Shown one piece after another: positions 1 to 6,582 of a stretch of 11,540 nucleotides of DNA. The position numbers and the translations under genes were made by a program. The notes under the pieces were generated by a model. It was not told where the DNA came from and did not search any database. It saw only the letters and a program-made list of their open reading frames with translations. Within the stretch, counting starts at the first letter, position 1, and every line of letters begins with the position of its first letter. The stretch is from Proteobacteria bacterium UBA1858 (GTDB lineage Bacteria; Pseudomonadota; Gammaproteobacteria; UBA4575). The DNA lies in NCBI GenBank assembly GCA_002338385.1, contig DDIE01000036.1, positions 1 to 11,540 of the forward strand, written 5' to 3'.

Positions 1-575
1 GAATAAGGCAATGCCGCCAGTGGTGGTACCCGATCTGGATCAGTATTGACCAGTTCAGTTTCACGTTTATTCCATTCAGCTAATAGTTCTGCCGAAGGTA
101 AACAACCGATCAGTCCGGGGTGCATAGTGCCAGGGAATCTGACATTAGGAATATGTCTGGATGATGCCCAGATACCACTAAAATCCCAACATGCCTTGCG
201 TGCATCTGGATAGTGTTCTGTCAGGAAACCACCGCCATTTTCGCGCGCGAAAAATCCGGTAAAGCCCCATGCAGATTCAGGCAACACACCAACATCAAGA
301 ATATCGACTGCCAGAAGATCACCTGGCTTAGCGCCATTGACACCGATGGGACCACTTAGATAGTGAACCTTCGTTAAATCAACATCACGTATGTCATTCG
401 CGGTGTCATCATTATTGATCTGACCACCAGTCCAATCAATGCACTGCACTCTGAATTCCTGGCCTGGATCAACAACCGAAGTGAAAGGTATATCTGGATG
501 CCAACGATTATGTAAGACATCTGCTTGTTCTTCAGGGGTTTTCTTAATATCGACTTCAATCAGAGTTTCTATCAT
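1..575 (-). CDS. fmdA: Formamidase (acetamidase/formamidase family), C-terminus cut by window start
   Basis: Hydrolyses formamide (and possibly other short amides) to formate and ammonia in the cytoplasm. I read the frame directly: ATG at 575-573, preceded by AGGAG (587-583) with 7-nt spacing, then 191 open codons to the window edge. The family usually has about 400 residues, so roughly the first half is here. The motifs HNRWHPDIP (residues 22-30), DWTGGQ (47-52), HYLSGPIGV (71-79), ENGGGFLT (112-119) and MHPGLIGCLP (151-160) match, from memory, the FmdA/AmdA family typified by Methylophilus formamidase; it is not a nitrilase-type amidase. The gene sits downstream of the nitrate transporter genes in the same direction but has its own sigma-54-type promoter, which fits use as a nitrogen source under nitrogen limitation. 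Whether formamide, acetamide or another amide is the real substrate cannot be told from this half. Confidence 0.94.
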   Translation of the reverse strand, partial: MIETLIEVDIKKTPEEQADVLHNRWHPDIPFTSVVDPGQEFRVQCIDWTGGQINNDDTANDIRDVDLTKVHYLSGPIGVNGAKPGDLLAVDILDVGVLPESAWGFTGFFARENGGGFLTEHYPDARKACWDFSGIWASSRHIPNVRFPGTMHPGLIGCLPSAELLAEWNKRETELVNTDPDRVPPLAALPY

Positions 576-618
576 TGCTGTGCTCCTGGCAGTATATGTT
601 GTTCGCTAAACAATAATT

Positions 619-634
619 AGCAAAACTTATGCCA
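619..634 (-). promoter_or_regulatory. Sigma-54 (RpoN) promoter of the formamidase gene
   Basis: The minus strand reads TGGCATAAGTTTTGCT, matching the sigma-54 -24/-12 consensus TGGCAC-R-N4-TTGCW at every position except the C at the sixth base, with exact GG-to-GC spacing. The predicted start is near 608, giving a leader of about 33 nt before the ATG at 575. Upstream there are only weak NtrC-like half-sites: TGCACC at 696-701 and TGCACT at 728-733, centred about 95 and 125 bp upstream of the predicted start. The rest of the 225-bp gap (576-800) shows no ORF and no convincing terminator. The activator is inferred to be NtrC from gene function. Confidence 0.72.
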
Positions 635-800
635 ACAATATAAGCACTGATACTTAGGAGTTTAATTGCAGAGGGGTCTCAGCTGCTACAATATATGCAC
701 CATACTAAGCAACGCTTAGACTATTTATGCACTATATGTATGACTTGTCATGTGCTTGAGGTAATTCTCTCGCAGCATGATACAGATAGGCTGCAACCAG

Positions 801-1649
801 TCAGGCAGCTGCACTATTAGAGGCTTTCATTTCAGATTTTTTTTTTGCGTGTTCAGCTATGGGTTCAATTTTGCGTTGTTTTTCATATAAGAAACTGAGT
901 ACCGCCGCTCTGAGTTTGGTGTAGGTCGTATCTTCTGCTAAGGCAATACGATCTCTCGGTCGTGCTAAATTGATCTCTAGGATTTCTCCGATAGTTGCGG
1001 CAGGCCCGTTGGTCATCATGACAATACGATCAGACAACAACACAGCCTCATCCACGTCGTGAGTGATCATGATAACGGTATTTCTCAACTCATTTTGAAT
1101 CTCCATGAGCGTATCCTGCATATGCGCACGCGTTAAAGCATCCAGTGCGCCGAATGGCTCATCCATCAACAGTATTTCTGGTTGCATGGCTAATGCGCGG
1201 GCAATACCAACTCGCTGTTTCATACCACCAGATAATTCGTCTGGCTTTTTATGCATAGCGTGATCCATATGCACCAAGTTTAAATTATGCTTAATCCATG
1301 CTTGCATTTCTACTTTTGACTTGGTGTTTTTAAATACCTGTTTAACTGCTAGCTCAACATTTTGGTAAGCCGTCAGCCAAGGAAGCAGTGAATGATTCTG
1401 AAATACAACAGCACGCTCCGGACCAGGTTCTGATACTTCTTTACCATTTAAAATTACTCCACCATTAGTCGCCTGATGGAGACCTGCAACAATATTTAAA
1501 ACAGTGGATTTGCCGCAGCCGGAGTGACCGATCAAAGAGACAAACTCACCTTCCGCAATCTTGAGATTAATATTGTTTAATGCAGTGAATGGTCCTTTCG
1601 GGGTCGGAAAATCCATCACTACTCCCGAAATATTTAAGATTTCATTCAT
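801..1649 (-). CDS. nrtD: Nitrate/nitrite ABC transporter ATP-binding protein (NrtD/NasD type)
   Basis: ATPase subunit of the nitrate/nitrite importer, expected to act as a dimer on the cytoplasmic face of NrtB. Numbered from the upstream ATG at 1655: Walker A GHSGCGKST (43-51), Q-loop Q86, signature LSGGMKQRV (141-149), Walker B ILLMDEP (161-167), D-loop (169-172) and switch H199, all intact. The length of about 282 aa and the absence of a C-terminal receptor-like domain make it like cyanobacterial NrtD, not NrtC. I chose the ATG at 1649-1647 because AGGGA (1660-1656) lies 6 nt from it but directly abuts the ATG at 1655, too close for normal initiation; the alternative adds only two residues. 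The gene follows nrtB by 29 nt. The C-terminus is a Lys/Ala-rich tail encoded in part by a run of ten A (plus-strand T at 837-846). The ATPase family is certain; the nitrate substrate is inferred from neighbours. Confidence 0.93.
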   Translation of the reverse strand: MNEILNISGVVMDFPTPKGPFTALNNINLKIAEGEFVSLIGHSGCGKSTVLNIVAGLHQATNGGVILNGKEVSEPGPERAVVFQNHSLLPWLTAYQNVELAVKQVFKNTKSKVEMQAWIKHNLNLVHMDHAMHKKPDELSGGMKQRVGIARALAMQPEILLMDEPFGALDALTRAHMQDTLMEIQNELRNTVIMITHDVDEAVLLSDRIVMMTNGPAATIGEILEINLARPRDRIALAEDTTYTKLRAAVLSFLYEKQRKIEPIAEHAKKKSEMKASNSAAA

Positions 1650-1655
1650 ACTCAT

Positions 1656-1660
1656 TCCCT
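1656..1660 (-). promoter_or_regulatory. Ribosome binding site that decides the nrtD start
   Basis: The minus strand reads AGGGA directly followed by ATG AGT ATG. The spacing is 0 nt to the first ATG (1655-1653) and 6 nt to the second in-frame ATG (1649-1647), so the second is the likelier start codon. Confidence 0.6.
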
Positions 1661-1678
1661 ATTATTATGTTGACACTA

Positions 1679-2617
1679 TTAGCGTGATGCTGTTGATTTA
1701 TCCCAAGACAAGAGGCGCTGAATTTGACGCATACCCTGATCCAGTAAAAATCCGATAAATCCAATTACAAATACTGCCGCCAAGATACGACTGAGTGAAT
1801 CGGAACTACCGTTTTGAAATTCATCCCATACAAATTTACCCAAGCCAGGATTTTGCGCCAGCATCTCAGCAGCGATCAAAACCATCCAGGCTATGCCCAG
1901 TGACAAGCGCATACCGGTAAAAATCATTGGAATAGATGCAGGCAGCACTATTTTTTGCACATGTTTAAGCGCGGGCAATCTCAGCACGCGACTGACATTG
2001 ACCAAATCAATATTGATCGAAGCAACACCCACCGAAGTATTGATCACCATTGGCCAGAGACAACATAGCGTGACCGTAATCATTGAGTTAAGAAATGACT
2101 TGGGCACCACGGGATCTGGCGTAGCATACAAGGCACTCACCACCATAGTTACCAGTGGCAGCCAGGCTAATGGTGAGACCGGCTTGAAGATCTGAATAAT
2201 AGGATTGAACGCGGTATTTAATGTCTTACTCAGGCCGATAGAAATCCCTAATGGAACGGCAATCAAAGCGGCTAATAGAAACCCGCAGCTGACGGTAACC
2301 AAACTAGTGATGATCTGATCGAGAAATGTTTCTTTGCCTGTATAGGCCCGCATTTTTGGTACGTAGTCTGGGTCAGCGGCAACACGTTTAGCATTGCGTT
2401 CAACTTGTCTTTGAATGAAGGCCTTCTCCTTAACACGCTCAGCTTTATGTTCCGTATAAAGCGCAGAAAACTGTGTCAGCACAGCTTGCGGACCAGGAAA
2501 TTTACCCAGTGAGGTATTGATGTTAGAGGCCGCCATCGACCAAAGCATGATGAAGACAATCATACCAATCAAGGGAATGACTAGTGCTTGCAAAGTGGTG
2601 AATATATTTCGAATCAT
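1679..2617 (-). CDS. nrtB: Nitrate/nitrite ABC transporter permease
   Basis: Inner-membrane permease of 312 aa in the BPD_transp_1 family, forming the channel for nitrate/nitrite import with NrtA and NrtD. The first membrane helix is at about residues 10-30, followed by a long charged segment (about 55-97, rich in Lys, Arg and Glu) ending in the YTGKETFLDQI stretch usual before the core of NrtB-type permeases. Further helices lie at about 101-129, 149-163, 178-198, 235-253 and 278-293. The cytoplasmic coupling loop that contacts the ATPase is the EAA-like stretch at about 205-240 (VSRVLRLPALKHVQKIVLP region). The ATG at 2617 has no recognisable Shine-Dalgarno; the space just upstream is occupied by a perfect stem-loop (2625-2652). 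The gap to nrtA is 74 nt and to nrtD 29 nt. Family assignment is firm and the substrate rests on context. Confidence 0.92.
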   Translation of the reverse strand: MIRNIFTTLQALVIPLIGMIVFIMLWSMAASNINTSLGKFPGPQAVLTQFSALYTEHKAERVKEKAFIQRQVERNAKRVAADPDYVPKMRAYTGKETFLDQIITSLVTVSCGFLLAALIAVPLGISIGLSKTLNTAFNPIIQIFKPVSPLAWLPLVTMVVSALYATPDPVVPKSFLNSMITVTLCCLWPMVINTSVGVASINIDLVNVSRVLRLPALKHVQKIVLPASIPMIFTGMRLSLGIAWMVLIAAEMLAQNPGLGKFVWDEFQNGSSDSLSRILAAVFVIGFIGFLLDQGMRQIQRLLSWDKSTASR

Positions 2618-2624
2618 ATTATTT

Positions 2625-2652
2625 ATACGGAATCAGCGAACTGATTCCGTAT
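2625..2652 (-). repeat. Intercistronic stem-loop between nrtA and nrtB
   Basis: A perfect inverted repeat with 12-bp arms ATACGGAATCAG (2625-2636) and CTGATTCCGTAT (2641-2652). On the minus-strand transcript the loop is UUCG. It begins 39 nt after the nrtA stop and ends 7 nt before the nrtB ATG. No U-run follows, so it is not an intrinsic terminator. It may protect the 3' end of nrtA mRNA from exonucleases, limit nrtB translation, or both, matching the usual need for more receptor than permease. The function is inferred; the structure is seen directly. Confidence 0.85.
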
Positions 2653-2691
2653 TCTGTGGTTAGTAAATTAGTTATGGTTGTTCCAAACACC

Positions 2692-4092
2692 TTAGACTTC
2701 GTCACCCTGCTTGAGGCCAATGGGGAACTTCTCTAGGTACTCATTCGGCTTACTGCCGTCAAAGGTTATACCGTCAATGAACTCGGGTTGTGGCGGTTTA
2801 AAACCGCTTTCAGTAGCAAAGTCAGGAAAATCTTCTGCCTTGGCAAGGCCTTCTGCAATCAATGACTTGGCCGCAGTCGTATAGATATCAGGACGATATA
2901 CTTCGGCGGCAGTCTCCTTGTACCAATCATCTGACTTATCTGCCGCGATTTGTCCCCAGCGACGCATCTGTGACAGATACCAGATGGCATCAGAGTAATA
3001 CGGATAAGTTGCGTTATATCTGAAGAACACATTGAAATCAGGTACCTCGCGCTTATCACCCTTCTCATATTCGAAAGTGCCTGTCATGCTGTTTGCAATC
3101 ACATCGTAATCAGCACCAACATAATTTGACTGAGATAGTATTTTTACAGCCGCCGGTCGGTTAGCGTTATCGTTTTCATCTAACCACATGGCAGCACGAA
3201 TAAGTGCGCGTGTTAAACGAACGGTTGTATTTGGATATTTCTCAGCAAATTCTGCCGTGATACCGAATACTTTCTCTGGATTGTTTTTCCAGATTTCGTA
3301 GTCGGTAATCACAGGTACGCCGATGCCTTTGAATACCGCTTGTTGATTCCATGGTTCACCCACGCAGTAGCCATAGATAGTGCCTGCTTCCAGAGTAGCT
3401 GGCATCTGTGGTGGTGGGGTGACAGATAGCAGTGCATCGGCATCAATTTGACCTGAAATATCGCCCTTGAGAGGTGCGTAATAGCCTGGATGAATGCCAC
3501 CAGCCGCCAGCCAATAACGCAACTCATAATTATGTGTAGACACTGGAAATACCATCCCCATATTGAAAGGTTTACCATTTTCTTTGTACTTCTCTACGAC
3601 CGGCTTTAACGCATCCGCTTTGATCGGGTGCACGGGACGACCATCTTCCATTTTTGGAATATATTCTTTCATTTGCTGCCAGATGTCATTGGACACGGTA
3701 ATGCCATTACCATTCAAGTCCATTGAAAAAGGCGTAATGATATGTGCTTTAGTACCAAAGCCAATCGTCGCTGCCAGAGGCTGACCCGCCAGCATGTGCG
3801 CACCATCAAGTTGACCGTCAATGACTCCATCAAGCAATACTTTCCAGTTTGCCTGAGCTTCGATGGTGACATATAAACCTTCGTCCTCGAAATAGCCATT
3901 TTCATACGCAATGGCGATAGGTGCCATATCGGTCAACTTAATAAAACCAAACTTGAGCTCCTCTTTCTCAGGATAGCCCAACTCTTCTGCATAAACAGTC
4001 TGACTGATGACACTTACAGCAATTAGCATCAGCCCTATTAACAAGTGATATGCACGATTTATGGTGCATTCCCGCATTCTTGCGTAGCTCAT
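2692..4092 (-). CDS. nrtA: Nitrate/nitrite ABC transporter periplasmic substrate-binding protein
   Basis: Receptor that captures nitrate/nitrite in the periplasm and delivers it to NrtB; 466 aa, normal for NrtA. The N-terminus is a Sec signal peptide: basic n-region, hydrophobic core at about residues 17-29, and likely cleavage after VYA (residue 35). Mature-part landmarks are LKFGFIKLTDMAPIAIAYE (46-64), the ANWKVLLDG segment (81-89), HMLAGQPLAA (99-108), STHNYELRYWLAAGG (185-199) and GYCVGEPWN (241-249), all typical of the NrtA/CmpA/NasF family. CmpA (bicarbonate) is the main alternative, but linkage to nitrate and nitrite reductases argues for nitrate. The start at 4092 is supported by AAGGAG (4108-4103) with 10-nt spacing. 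It is the first gene of its transcript, behind a sigma-54 promoter and a leader attenuator. Confidence 0.94.
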   Translation of the reverse strand: MSYARMRECTINRAYHLLIGLMLIAVSVISQTVYAEELGYPEKEELKFGFIKLTDMAPIAIAYENGYFEDEGLYVTIEAQANWKVLLDGVIDGQLDGAHMLAGQPLAATIGFGTKAHIITPFSMDLNGNGITVSNDIWQQMKEYIPKMEDGRPVHPIKADALKPVVEKYKENGKPFNMGMVFPVSTHNYELRYWLAAGGIHPGYYAPLKGDISGQIDADALLSVTPPPQMPATLEAGTIYGYCVGEPWNQQAVFKGIGVPVITDYEIWKNNPEKVFGITAEFAEKYPNTTVRLTRALIRAAMWLDENDNANRPAAVKILSQSNYVGADYDVIANSMTGTFEYEKGDKREVPDFNVFFRYNATYPYYSDAIWYLSQMRRWGQIAADKSDDWYKETAAEVYRPDIYTTAAKSLIAEGLAKAEDFPDFATESGFKPPQPEFIDGITFDGSKPNEYLEKFPIGLKQGDEV

Positions 4093-4124
4093 TTGATTGT
4101 CGCTCCTTTACATTTATTTTAAGC

Positions 4125-4179
4125 AAAAAAAAAGATGGCTAATCATCTGGGTAAAGTACCCAGACAGTTAGACATCTTT
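4125..4179 (-). terminator. Intrinsic terminator in the nrtA leader (attenuator)
   Basis: In the minus-strand RNA the 5' arm AAAGATG (4179-4173) pairs with CATCTTT (4137-4131), then CTAA (4171-4168) with TTAG (4142-4139), two G-U pairs follow, and an inner stem TCTGGGTA (4164-4157) pairs with TACCCAGA (4153-4146) around a 3-nt CTT loop. Only isolated mismatches interrupt the roughly 21-bp stem. It runs straight into nine U (4133-4125). It lies between the sigma-54 promoter and the nrtA ribosome binding site, in the nrtA direction, so its role is premature termination of the nrtABD transcript unless it is disrupted. It is too far downstream of the stop at 4356, and lies beyond the new promoter, to be simply the end of the upstream operon, although it could serve that too. 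Confidence 0.9.
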
Positions 4180-4203
4180 GTCATTACAATTGCCACCAAT
4201 GGC
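4171..4203 (-). ncRNA. Putative ANTAR-protein antiterminator RNA (two hexaloop hairpins) in the nrtA leader
   Basis: Two small hairpins 9 nt apart on the minus strand. P1 is GCC-[AUUGGU]-GGC (4203-4192) and P2 is GAC-[AAAGAU]-GUC (4182-4171). Both hexaloops have A at position 1 and G at position 4, the bases known to be conserved in the two-hairpin RNAs bound by ANTAR proteins such as NasR, NasT and EutV. P2 contains the AAAGATG that forms the 5' arm of the terminator, so P2 and the terminator are mutually exclusive, the known ANTAR arrangement. P1 starts within about 8 nt of the predicted transcript start. Weakness: the core stems are only 3 bp (4 if loop A1-U6 pairs), with imperfect extensions, and no ANTAR gene is in the window. 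Confidence 0.65.
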
Positions 4204-4220
4204 GTGTTCACTACTATAGT

Positions 4221-4236
4221 TGCAAGTTACTTGCCA
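4221..4236 (-). promoter_or_regulatory. Sigma-54 (RpoN) promoter of nrtABD
   Basis: The minus strand reads TGGCAAGTAACTTGCA. It fits TGGCAC-R-N4-TTGCW with correct GG/GC spacing and one difference (A for C at the sixth base). The predicted start is near 4210, giving a leader of about 118 nt that holds the attenuator. Its design closely matches the promoter at 619-634. It makes the transporter genes a separate transcription unit from the reductase genes upstream. Confidence 0.75.
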
Positions 4237-4308
4237 ACTTTACGGGTCGGTGCAAGTGGCGGATTTTGTGTACATTTTCAGCCACTGTTCAGATATCGAT
4301 CAAAACTG

Positions 4309-4325
4309 TGCCTCTGCTTGGTGCA
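4309..4325. promoter_or_regulatory. Candidate NtrC enhancer site upstream of nrtABD
   Basis: The plus strand reads TGCCTC-TGCTT-GGTGCA against the NtrC consensus TGCACC-N5-GGTGCA: the right half is perfect and the left half matches 4 of 6. Its centre is about 107 bp upstream of the predicted sigma-54 start, a usual enhancer distance. A further half-site CGCACC (4340-4345) lies about 25 bp farther upstream, and GGTGC/GCACC form an inverted repeat at 4318-4347. The rest of the gap between genes (4237-4355) shows nothing else I can support. Confidence 0.4.
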
Positions 4326-4355
4326 TGCTTGAAATACCCCGCACCAAAATAACAC

Positions 4356-4772
4356 CTAACGATCGAATTGCCGTTCTAGATCCCTGTTCAATAGCAAGGT
4401 CAGGACATACCCTTTCGACAACAATCGCTCGGTGACATATTTTGCGTAGTCCTCTCGCACACCTCTGCTAAGTATCGTGTAAGAGATCATCACCCCGGGC
4501 AATAAAAATACGATAAATAAGTATGTGTAAACGCCAGACAACGCCAGAGCTGAGAAAGGCAACAGATAGAGCGGCCAACTAAACAACACCCCACGCAGAC
4601 TATGCTTGAGGGTTAATAATAGTTTTGCTGTCATGCGTCGCCGGCGCTGTTTACCCGACTTGTAGTTAACACTGAACACACCACGCTCTAGATCACTATC
4701 AATATCCGATAGTTTTTTCGCTGAAATACCAGTGACCACTATGAAAGCATCAGTGCGTATCTGGGAGCACAC
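4356..4772 (-). CDS. Small membrane protein of unknown function, two predicted helices
   Basis: I do not recognise this protein. From the first possible start, GTG at 4772, it has 138 residues: a polar N-terminus, a strongly basic patch KQRRRR (41-46), two adjacent hydrophobic helices (about 62-80 and 82-102) with only a short turn between them, and a charged C-terminal tail (about 103-138). It overlaps the end of the DmsBC-like gene by 23 nt, which suggests translational coupling and a linked function such as assembly, stabilisation or anchoring of the membrane reductase. The start is uncertain: GTG at 4772 has only ACAGG directly abutting it, a second GTG is at 4739, and ATG at 4634 (residue 47) has no visible ribosome binding site but would still keep both helices. 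It is the last gene before the nrtABD promoter. Confidence 0.65.
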   Translation of the reverse strand: MCSQIRTDAFIVVTGISAKKLSDIDSDLERGVFSVNYKSGKQRRRRMTAKLLLTLKHSLRGVLFSWPLYLLPFSALALSGVYTYLFIVFLLPGVMISYTILSRGVREDYAKYVTERLLSKGYVLTLLLNRDLERQFDR

Positions 4773-6582
4773 CTGTCTGCGGCAGATCAGCTAAACCGAT
4801 TGCGCGTGCATGCTCCTCAAAGCGCTTATTCTTCCAGAAGAAAGCCCCGGGCATAGTGGTCGGTATCACTAGGGCATAAAACAAACTGCGCCCAATCACT
4901 GAACACATGACTATGGCAAATATGTTCACAGCCCAAAAAATAGTGCCTGTGGTGCCATCTATGGCAGTAAGAGCGAGCAATGGAGTGATCGCGATAGTGG
5001 TCATTAAGATGATATTACGACTCCAATACGTATACCCAAAGGTGGTCAGTTGTGTTTGATGAGAGGCGTTAGATTCACCACTATGCTGCTTTAAATAGCG
5101 CGCGTGGCATAGCAAGCCGCCAGCCTCCAGCAGCATACCCAATGTCAGTGGTAGGGCCAGCCACTGAACGGTCGTAAACCAGTTTTGTGCAGCCATAGAC
5201 TGAGCGCCAACATATAATATTATGATGGTGACTGAACCCAAGGTTAGCATGCTGCCATAAAATGTTGTCAGTACCGACCAGTGATTCCAGAAAGGTCGCG
5301 CGGGAATACGATAAATTGCATACATGAAATACAGCGCGACGACGCCTGATACACAGGCCGCCCAACCCGTCAGTGACATCAGCGATGTATACCACTGCGG
5401 CGACAACCAGGTGAACAGTGTCGGTAAGCCACTTAATAATGAATAGGCGCCGAGGAAATTATAAAAAACCGCAATGCCTGCAACTTCGCGACTGACGGGT
5501 GAGTAACGTAAGTTATAAAATGCGCGGTAAAAACGATGAGGCTTGCCCAAATGCATGGTCGACATCACTAAGGCCAACGTTTGAATGCCTATCAAGCCAA
5601 ATAGGATCAGCGGCCATAGGACGGGGTTTGCTTGTGCTGAGAATGTCGGCACACCAAGTTTTGGCCCTAGGAACAAAATCAAGAAAGCGCCGACCACTAA
5701 CTGCGACACCAGCGTAAATACTACCAATGGGTTCTCACGTGTACTGAGTTTGGCAATACTCCAATGACGTTCTTTAGTGGCCATGCTCTGTTTAGATTGA
5801 TAGCCATTGTGCTGTGATTTTTCATAGCGAATAGGCATGCTGTCCGTGCGTCGCATTTCCTTAGGCAAACTGGTCGTCTGCTGAAAACTAATATTTGGAT
5901 GGGTTATTTCTGGATCAGGGAATCCTGGTATATCAGCTTTCATTTGATGACTATTCTCGGGCAGTGTTTCAGTCACACCAAAATCCAATGCGCCCGCCAG
6001 ACACGCCGATGCACAAGCGGGCTTGAGACCCACCTCTAAGCGATCAACACACATATTACATTTTTGCACATGCCCCTGTTCGTGATCTAACTGTGGGGCA
6101 TTGTAAGGACACACCCAGGTGCAATAACCACAACCAAAACAAATATCAGGATCCTGTAACACTGCGCCGTATTCTGCAAACTTGGTATATGCCCGGGTGG
6201 GACAGCCCTTGAGACAGACTGGGTCATCACAATGGTTGCAGGCCATCGAGATATTTAATCGTTGATAGGCCGGATAAGAGCCTCCTTCCAAATAGCCAAC
6301 AGACCGAAAGGCTATGTGTGCCGGCAAGTCATTTTTTTCTGAGCAGGCCGCTTCACAGGCATGACAGGCAATACAATTATCAGCATTAAAGTAAAACCCG
6401 TGTTGCTTATAGCGGTCTGGGTTATCACCTATCGCATCATCATAATTAATGTTGAGTGACTGATTGCGTAACTCACTGTCCGCAGGTACCGTTTCGATGT
6501 CATGCCCGTAGCGGTTTTTGTCAGCGTGTTGAACGCTGGCAATGAAGGCATAGCTGGGTTCTTTTGGTCGGGGCTTATACAC
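4750..6582 (-). CDS. Fused DmsB-like four [4Fe-4S] ferredoxin and DmsC-like membrane anchor
   Basis: A 610-aa fusion of the electron-transfer and membrane-anchor subunits of the DMSO-reductase type. The N-terminal domain (about 60-200) has 16 cysteines in four groups: C70/73/76/80, C115/118/123/127, C148/151/154/158 and C175/178/190/194, enough for four [4Fe-4S] clusters. After a polar linker (about 201-280) come eight predicted helices (about 288-308, 321-342, 367-392, 401-423, 437-460, 468-490, 522-540, 547-571), as in DmsC, which oxidises quinol. There is no signal peptide, so the ferredoxin domain should be cytoplasmic. The start is GTG (6582-6580), directly abutting the nasA stop (TAAGTG), with GAGG 9 nt upstream. 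Placement right after the nitrate reductase suggests it supplies electrons to it in place of NasC; that link is inferred. The family assignment is clear. Confidence 0.88.
   Translation of the reverse strand: MYKPRPKEPSYAFIASVQHADKNRYGHDIETVPADSELRNQSLNINYDDAIGDNPDRYKQHGFYFNADNCIACHACEAACSEKNDLPAHIAFRSVGYLEGGSYPAYQRLNISMACNHCDDPVCLKGCPTRAYTKFAEYGAVLQDPDICFGCGYCTWVCPYNAPQLDHEQGHVQKCNMCVDRLEVGLKPACASACLAGALDFGVTETLPENSHQMKADIPGFPDPEITHPNISFQQTTSLPKEMRRTDSMPIRYEKSQHNGYQSKQSMATKERHWSIAKLSTRENPLVVFTLVSQLVVGAFLILFLGPKLGVPTFSAQANPVLWPLILFGLIGIQTLALVMSTMHLGKPHRFYRAFYNLRYSPVSREVAGIAVFYNFLGAYSLLSGLPTLFTWLSPQWYTSLMSLTGWAACVSGVVALYFMYAIYRIPARPFWNHWSVLTTFYGSMLTLGSVTIIILYVGAQSMAAQNWFTTVQWLALPLTLGMLLEAGGLLCHARYLKQHSGESNASHQTQLTTFGYTYWSRNIILMTTIAITPLLALTAIDGTTGTIFWAVNIFAIVMCSVIGRSLFYALVIPTTMPGAFFWKNKRFEEHARAIGLADLPQTGVLPDTH

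Noticed and set aside
374..559. Separate 61-codon minus-strand frame
   Set aside because: It is an out-of-frame shadow of the formamidase gene, whose own frame reads with clear family motifs.
772..794. GCAGC/GCTGC inverted repeat after nrtD as a terminator
   Set aside because: A 5-bp stem with a 13-nt loop and no U-run is too weak; no convincing terminator is visible between nrtD and fmdA.
1893..2195. 100-codon plus-strand frame inside nrtB
   Set aside because: It is antisense to a clear permease gene and has no family features; ordinary shadow.
4255..4286. AGTGGC/GCCACT inverted repeat as a terminator for the reductase operon
   Set aside because: A 6-bp stem with a 20-nt loop and no U-run on the minus strand; chance is likely.
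4298..4310. IHF-like sequence between the NtrC candidate and the sigma-54 promoter
   Set aside because: It departs from WATCAA-N4-TTR at two fixed positions and overlaps the NtrC candidate, so it cannot be supported.
4135..4435. Plus-strand open frames of 65 and 71 codons across the nrtA upstream region
   Set aside because: They lie on the opposite strand over the attenuator, promoter and the end of the small membrane protein gene, show no ribosome binding site or protein-like composition, and are explained by the regulatory sequence.
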